DNA of 64,000 bases, from the NCBI GenBank assembly GCA_963749115.1, contig CAVVLP010000015.1:124001-188000 (forward strand), in the 5' to 3' direction. The stretch is from SZUA-36 sp963749115. Lineage in GTDB: Bacteria; Pseudomonadota; Gammaproteobacteria; Xanthomonadales; SZUA-36. Under the pieces are notes generated by a model. That model saw only the letters and a list, made by a program, of their open reading frames with translations, ran no database searches and was not told where the DNA came from. The position numbers were made by a program, and so were the translations under genes. Below, piece after piece: positions 60,532-64,000 of the stretch (the first letter of the stretch is position 1; each line of letters opens with the position of its first letter).

Positions 60532-62091
60532 TTACTCTCCCTGGTATTTTGACTTGAAATGTAACACGCCTTTCGCGTCGGGGTGCAGTTCCGAGACGTC
60601 CCATTGCTTGCCGGCAGAGCTGCGTTCAATCCTCTGTGCGATGACCACATCGTGACCGTCCGTTCGAACGTAGATCGCACCATATACCTGTACCGTCCGG
60701 TTGATCGTATCGTCGACCAGTTTGCGAAACGCCTTGTTCGCCGCCGTTTTCATTTTTGATGCCTTGGCTTTATCCTGCGGGTTTTTGGCCTTGTTGACTG
60801 CCTCGATTGCTTTAAGCACGGCAGTATGTGCCGCCTTTAATTGTCTGCGCTCCTGGGCGGGGTCACGAATGGCGTCCTTGGCGGAACGCGCCAGCTCCGT
60901 GCTGAAGATGAGCGGACGTTCACCACGTGAAGTCACACCGATAGCCCCGAGGGTTTCCGCCCGCGGGTGCGAGTGGGGTTCATCATCGCCGCTCGAGATC
61001 ACCGTGACTATCGGGTTCACCGCACCGAGAAACAGCGAGGAAAAATCCGCGCTACCATGATGGCAGCTCTTGGCAATGTCGACTTCCAGTTTCTTGCGCG
61101 CCTCGTTGATGTACTTTGTGAAGGCGGTCTTTTTCTCGGGGACGGGCTTGCCCATGATCGTGCTGAGCAACAGTTTCTCGGCCGGGATATTGAGGTCACC
61201 ACCCAGCAGCATCCGTACTTTGCCGTAGGTCAGTCGCAGTACTACAGAGTGACCGTTCTTGGTGAAACCGGTGTTGCCGAAATCACGCAGTCCGGCCTTA
61301 CCCTGGCCTGTCTTCTCTACCACCGGGCCCAGCACCTGGATAGTCACCTCTTCGCCGGGTTCGAAGCCTGGCATGTGTCCGTCATCGCGGGAAAGCATTT
61401 TGAAGGTACCGAACTTACCCGCCTCCAGTGCCATTCTTAGCATGTCCGGATAATTCTTACGCCCCGGAATAATGGAGTCTTTGTCCAACAGTGTCTTGAG
61501 TTGAGCCTTGGACTTGATCAGGTGCGTGAACAATTTTGGCTTGGTTGCAGTACTGGAACCGAGGACAGAATCACCTTTACGCTCGACGAGTCCGTTGTGA
61601 TAGAGGGTCTTGAACGATAATCCGGGTTGTTTGAATATTGGTTTAAAGCCTTTGTAATGATCCTGGTCCGGGTGCGAAATGATACCAGCATGAATCTCTT
61701 TTGGCCGATTTGCACTCGGGTACATAAAACGATACTTCACGTAACGCATCATGTTGTCTTTCTCGCCGGCGTCGATGAGCATTGCCCGGCGTTCGAAATC
61801 AGGCTTGTCCTTGTCCGGCATGATCATCAGGCAACCATCACCCTGGCCAATGTCAACAAACGTGACTTCGAGAACAGGATGGCTCTGGATATCGCTTTTC
61901 TTTATCCAGCCATCGTGGATTTTAGTGCCCTCATCAATGCGTACACCGACTTTTGCAAAGTTGCCCGGTGGCTCTTCGCGCAAATCGATCAGGTCGCCCC
62001 ACAGTAGCTGCACCAGTTTTTTAGTCGACTTCTTGCCGTTATCGTCCTTGTAGACAGTTGCTGTCGGACCGGCTGCGTAACGCGATTTCAT
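60532..62091 (-). CDS. ComEC-like metallo-beta-lactamase fold hydrolase with SH3-like front
   Basis: 519 aa from ATG 62091 (GGGGAG upstream). An N-terminal SH3-like segment (LLWGDLIDLREEPPGNFAKV) leads into an MBL domain: VTFVDIGQGDGCLMIMPD, AMLIDAGEKDN, ISHPDQDHYKGF (the HxDxDH motif) and KSCHHGSADFSSLFLGAV (the HHGS motif typical of ComEC-type MBLs). The C-terminal ~130 residues are helical and charged (TAVLKAIEAVNKAKNPQDKA). Not a transporter, as no membrane helix is seen. Likely a nuclease or phosphoesterase; substrate unknown. It is followed by a tiny ORF and the membrane patatin gene. Confidence 0.8.
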   Translation of the reverse strand: MKSRYAAGPTATVYKDDNGKKSTKKLVQLLWGDLIDLREEPPGNFAKVGVRIDEGTKIHDGWIKKSDIQSHPVLEVTFVDIGQGDGCLMIMPDKDKPDFERRAMLIDAGEKDNMMRYVKYRFMYPSANRPKEIHAGIISHPDQDHYKGFKPIFKQPGLSFKTLYHNGLVERKGDSVLGSSTATKPKLFTHLIKSKAQLKTLLDKDSIIPGRKNYPDMLRMALEAGKFGTFKMLSRDDGHMPGFEPGEEVTIQVLGPVVEKTGQGKAGLRDFGNTGFTKNGHSVVLRLTYGKVRMLLGGDLNIPAEKLLLSTIMGKPVPEKKTAFTKYINEARKKLEVDIAKSCHHGSADFSSLFLGAVNPIVTVISSGDDEPHSHPRAETLGAIGVTSRGERPLIFSTELARSAKDAIRDPAQERRQLKAAHTAVLKAIEAVNKAKNPQDKAKASKMKTAANKAFRKLVDDTINRTVQVYGAIYVRTDGHDVVIAQRIERSSAGKQWDVSELHPDAKGVLHFKSKYQGE

Positions 62092-62207
62092 CAGGTACTC
62101 CCCAACTCTGCTTGAAAGAATTATCTTTCAAAGTATAAAAAGAATAGTCGTGATATCGCCAAAAATCTACGTAACCGGGCAGTCAACGCTGTGGGTCAAC
62201 TCACCGC

Positions 62208-63039
62208 CTACCCGCCATCACCTGGGATAAAACTGCTCCAGGATCCATGCATGGGATTGGGAAGAATGTGCCAGCGGACACCCCAGTATTCACTAAACTC
62301 CATGGTCATCCGGTCGCGGGCCTCTGCTGTTGCTGCCGGACAGGGTGCAACCGGCTTGGCGCGTATGCAGGGTAGAAAGTCACCCAGGTCGTCGCCGATC
62401 AACATGATGACACGATAACCCTTTGCCACAAGCTCCTGGCGAAAACGTTTTTCACGGTTCCACTCGGGCTTCTCACCCACCAGCATCAGGTGCTCGGCAT
62501 CGGTTTTGATACCGGCCTCAGCCAGGTTTTTCAGGGTTATCGCTTCCTGCGGGCAGGGCCCCTTGGCGAAGTCCCGTTCGTGACAGGGTCGATTGGTAAT
62601 GAAAAATACGGTTACGCCTTTTTCCCTGGCAGCCTGGATAAATTCAGGAGCACCTTTTATACGGCGGGCCTGATTATTCTGCTGCCAATAATCGAAAGCC
62701 TCATGACTGAAGTTGCCTTTGATCTCTGCCTGAAATTCGACATTGCTGACGGACGTTTCATCGACATCGAGTATGACGGCAGGAGGCAGGTTCGCCTTGC
62801 CTTCATATCCGGGTAATGCGCTTGAATTCTTCATCCGCAATCAATGCATCAAGATGACCGGTCGCGTTTTGATAAGCCTGCAGTGTGAGTGCATCGTACT
62901 CTGCTGCGGATTCGACCCAGGCTGTTCCGAGTTGTGATTCCATCACTTGAGGCTTTTTGCTGAGCGATGTTTGAGTACAGGCCCCAAGGCCTGCAATCAT
63001 CAATATCACTAAAACCGTTATGGCCTTGTCCGTGTTCAT
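62208..63039 (-). CDS. e(P4)-type HAD acid phosphatase lipoprotein (one frameshift)
   Basis: Start at ATG 63039 (MNTDKAITVLVILMIAGLG), with a lipobox GLGAC, so it is a lipoprotein. The ORF breaks near 62815. The next frame carries the phosphatase core: AVILDVDETSVSNVEFQAEI (HAD motif I DVDET), FFITNRPCHERDFAKGPCPQ (motif II region) and IMLIGDDLGDFLPC (motif III/IV). It would dephosphorylate nucleotides or other monoesters at the outer membrane. Known relatives: Haemophilus e(P4) and class B/C acid phosphatases. It precedes the MBL gene on the same strand (116 bp). Confidence 0.85.
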
Positions 63040-63185
63040 ACCGCACACATCAATGTAATCAGTCCTTAAGTTCCACACGCTTGTTATTTGAATTTGGGAA
63101 AGGAATAGTAGCAGATGTACGGGCTTTATTAAGTGGGGTAGCATTTCGGTTTGAGAAGACGCATCTCGAGGCAGGGTGAGCAGCG

Positions 63186-63281
63186 ATGACAACAGCAGCT
63201 GAAATTCAAAAAGTTTTATTTAAACTGACAGATGTCGACAGAGACCGGATTCACCGCATTTGGCAGGTAACTGGAAACTGA
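63186..63281 (+). CDS. Candidate 31-aa ORF
   Basis: ATG 63186 with GGGTGAG upstream, reading MTTAAEIQKVLFKLTDVDRD and ending at 63281. It has the look of a short helical peptide. No family recognised. It sits alone in the gap between the phosphatase and the glucokinase genes and could be chance. Confidence 0.25.
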   Translation: MTTAAEIQKVLFKLTDVDRDRIHRIWQVTGN

Positions 63282-63316
63282 ATAGTTTAATCTAACCCGG
63301 GTGAATAGGAGTGCGC

Positions 63317-64000
63317 ATGCAGGTATTGGGAATAGACATAGGGGGTAGCGGGATCAAGGGCGCGCTGGTGGATCTTGATAACGGTGAACTCACCAGTGAG
63401 CGAATACGTATCGAAACACCTCCCACTTTTGAAATTGGCGCTGTAACGGAAACCATTGCCACGCTGGTCAAAGCGTTTGATTACAAGGGAGCCGTTGGGG
63501 TTGGTTTTCCGGCTGCGGTAGCTGACGGTATTGTCCTGACTGCACCCACGGCCCATCATGTTTCGGGTTGGACCCGGCAATCTGTCAATGAACGGTTTTC
63601 AGAAGCGACCGGCTGCAATGTGATGGTGGTCAATGATGCCGATGCGGCCGGTTTGGCGGAAATGCGCTTTGGTGCAGGGCGTGGAGTCAATGGTGTTGTC
63701 ATAACCATCACCCTGGGTACAGGTGTCGGGGCCGGTCTTTTTATGGATGGAAAGCTGGTGCCCAATCTCGAACTTGGGAAGCTGTTTCTGGAAAGCCACG
63801 AGGAAGTGGTTGAACAATACATGGCCGGGCGGATCAAGAAAGAACAGGGCTTGAAATGGTATGAGTATGGCGAACGTCTGAATGAATTCTGTCTTCACGT
63901 CGAGCATTTATTTTCACCACAACTCATCATCATTGGTGGTGGAGTAAGCAAGAAACATAAGAAATTTCTGTCTGAAGATCAGCTTCACCGTACCCGGATC
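63317..64000 (+). CDS. ppgK: ROK-family polyphosphate/ATP glucokinase, 3' partial
   Basis: Starts at ATG 63317 with TAGGAG upstream and stays open to the right edge, 228 residues visible. ROK/PPGK text: VLGIDIGGSGIKGALVDLDN (phosphate 1), AVGVGFPAAVADGIVL, then VMVVNDADAAGLAEMRFGAG and VVITITLGTGVGAGLFMDGK, NLELGKLF. The LELGKLF replaces the usual EXGH of ROK kinases, as in polyphosphate glucokinases. It should phosphorylate glucose with polyphosphate or ATP. The C-terminus lies outside the window. Confidence 0.9.
   Translation, partial: MQVLGIDIGGSGIKGALVDLDNGELTSERIRIETPPTFEIGAVTETIATLVKAFDYKGAVGVGFPAAVADGIVLTAPTAHHVSGWTRQSVNERFSEATGCNVMVVNDADAAGLAEMRFGAGRGVNGVVITITLGTGVGAGLFMDGKLVPNLELGKLFLESHEEVVEQYMAGRIKKEQGLKWYEYGERLNEFCLHVEHLFSPQLIIIGGGVSKKHKKFLSEDQLHRTRI

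Noticed and set aside
57423..62091. Patatin plus MBL as a CBASS or other known anti-phage system
   Set aside because: No CD-NTase, ubiquitin-like transfer enzymes or other sensor gene is present, so the known patatin-effector systems do not fit. Kept only as an uncharacterised cluster.
1..64000. tRNA genes, CRISPR arrays and insertion sequences
   Set aside because: No cloverleaf with GGTTCGA-type arm, no regularly spaced repeat array and no transposase ORF was seen by reading both strands; a tool search could still find a degenerate one.

Overview
The window looks like a chromosomal segment of a gammaproteobacterium, probably an uncultured one. The evidence is the thrA-thrB-thrC order with a fused aspartokinase/homoserine dehydrogenase, a GcvR-type double-ACT regulator, a TraR/DksA-type zinc-finger protein, an AlgP-like lysine-rich histone mimic, a PA3496-like acidic protein, and gltB-gltD. 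I cannot name a genus. Base composition looks even and near half GC, except for a few AT-rich promoter regions. I saw no tRNA, rRNA, CRISPR array, prophage or transposase gene.

Layout. 1-2.6 kb: korA (cut by the left edge) and korB, a 2-oxoacid:ferredoxin oxidoreductase. 2.7-6.3 kb: a large AsmA-family protein, split by a frameshift. 6.5-13 kb: asnB-thrA-thrB-thrC, ending in a clear terminator. 13.4-17.5 kb: a tiny Met-rich membrane peptide, an AraC regulator, and a protein that joins an N-terminal PqqD-like winged-helix domain to a GT-A glycosyltransferase, with small ORFs upstream. 17.5-22.4 kb: a YgjP-type metalloprotein, an OmpR-type two-component system, a spondin-domain protein, a palindromic repeat element and a secreted DUF1579-like protein. 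22.7-28.6 kb: glutamate synthase (gltB with four frameshifts, gltD intact). 28.7-32.3 kb: a DUF4397 protein facing a CarH/LitR-type B12 regulator, which is followed by a conserved DUF protein and a Blc-type lipocalin. 32.4-36.7 kb: a MacAB-like ABC system with two permeases. 36.8-45.1 kb: gcvR-like gene, membrane hydrolase, flavoprotein, TolB-like propeller, outer-membrane barrel, ABC exporter and an outer-membrane gene remnant. 45.2-49.3 kb: M20 peptidase, a second repeat element and a TonB receptor. 49.4-51.7 kb: egtB-egtD for ergothioneine. 51.7-56.1 kb: CBS protein, MazG-type pyrophosphohydrolase, ArsR regulator with two operator copies, enoyl-CoA hydratase, DksA-like protein, AlgP-like protein and a MESH1-like ppGpp hydrolase. 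56.3-63 kb: membrane-anchored dehydrogenase, membrane patatin phospholipase, ComEC-like metallo-beta-lactamase and an e(P4)-type phosphatase. 63.3 kb to the end: a ROK/polyphosphate glucokinase cut by the right edge.

How the genes fit together. Nitrogen and amino-acid metabolism is well represented: asparagine, threonine and glutamate synthesis, plus a GcvR-like regulator. A second theme is stress and light response: a B12 photoreceptor-type regulator with lipocalin, ergothioneine synthesis, ppGpp hydrolysis and nucleotide sanitation. The parts most likely to be new are the RiPP-like glycosyltransferase locus, an 11-bp repeat operator upstream of the B12 regulator, the ArsR/MazG operator pair, the dispersed palindromic element, and the patatin/metallo-beta-lactamase cluster.

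Quality note. At least fifteen single-base frame breaks occur in genes whose protein sequence reads well on both sides. This looks like indel error in the assembly rather than gene decay, so broken genes are described as one gene wherever the join is clear.
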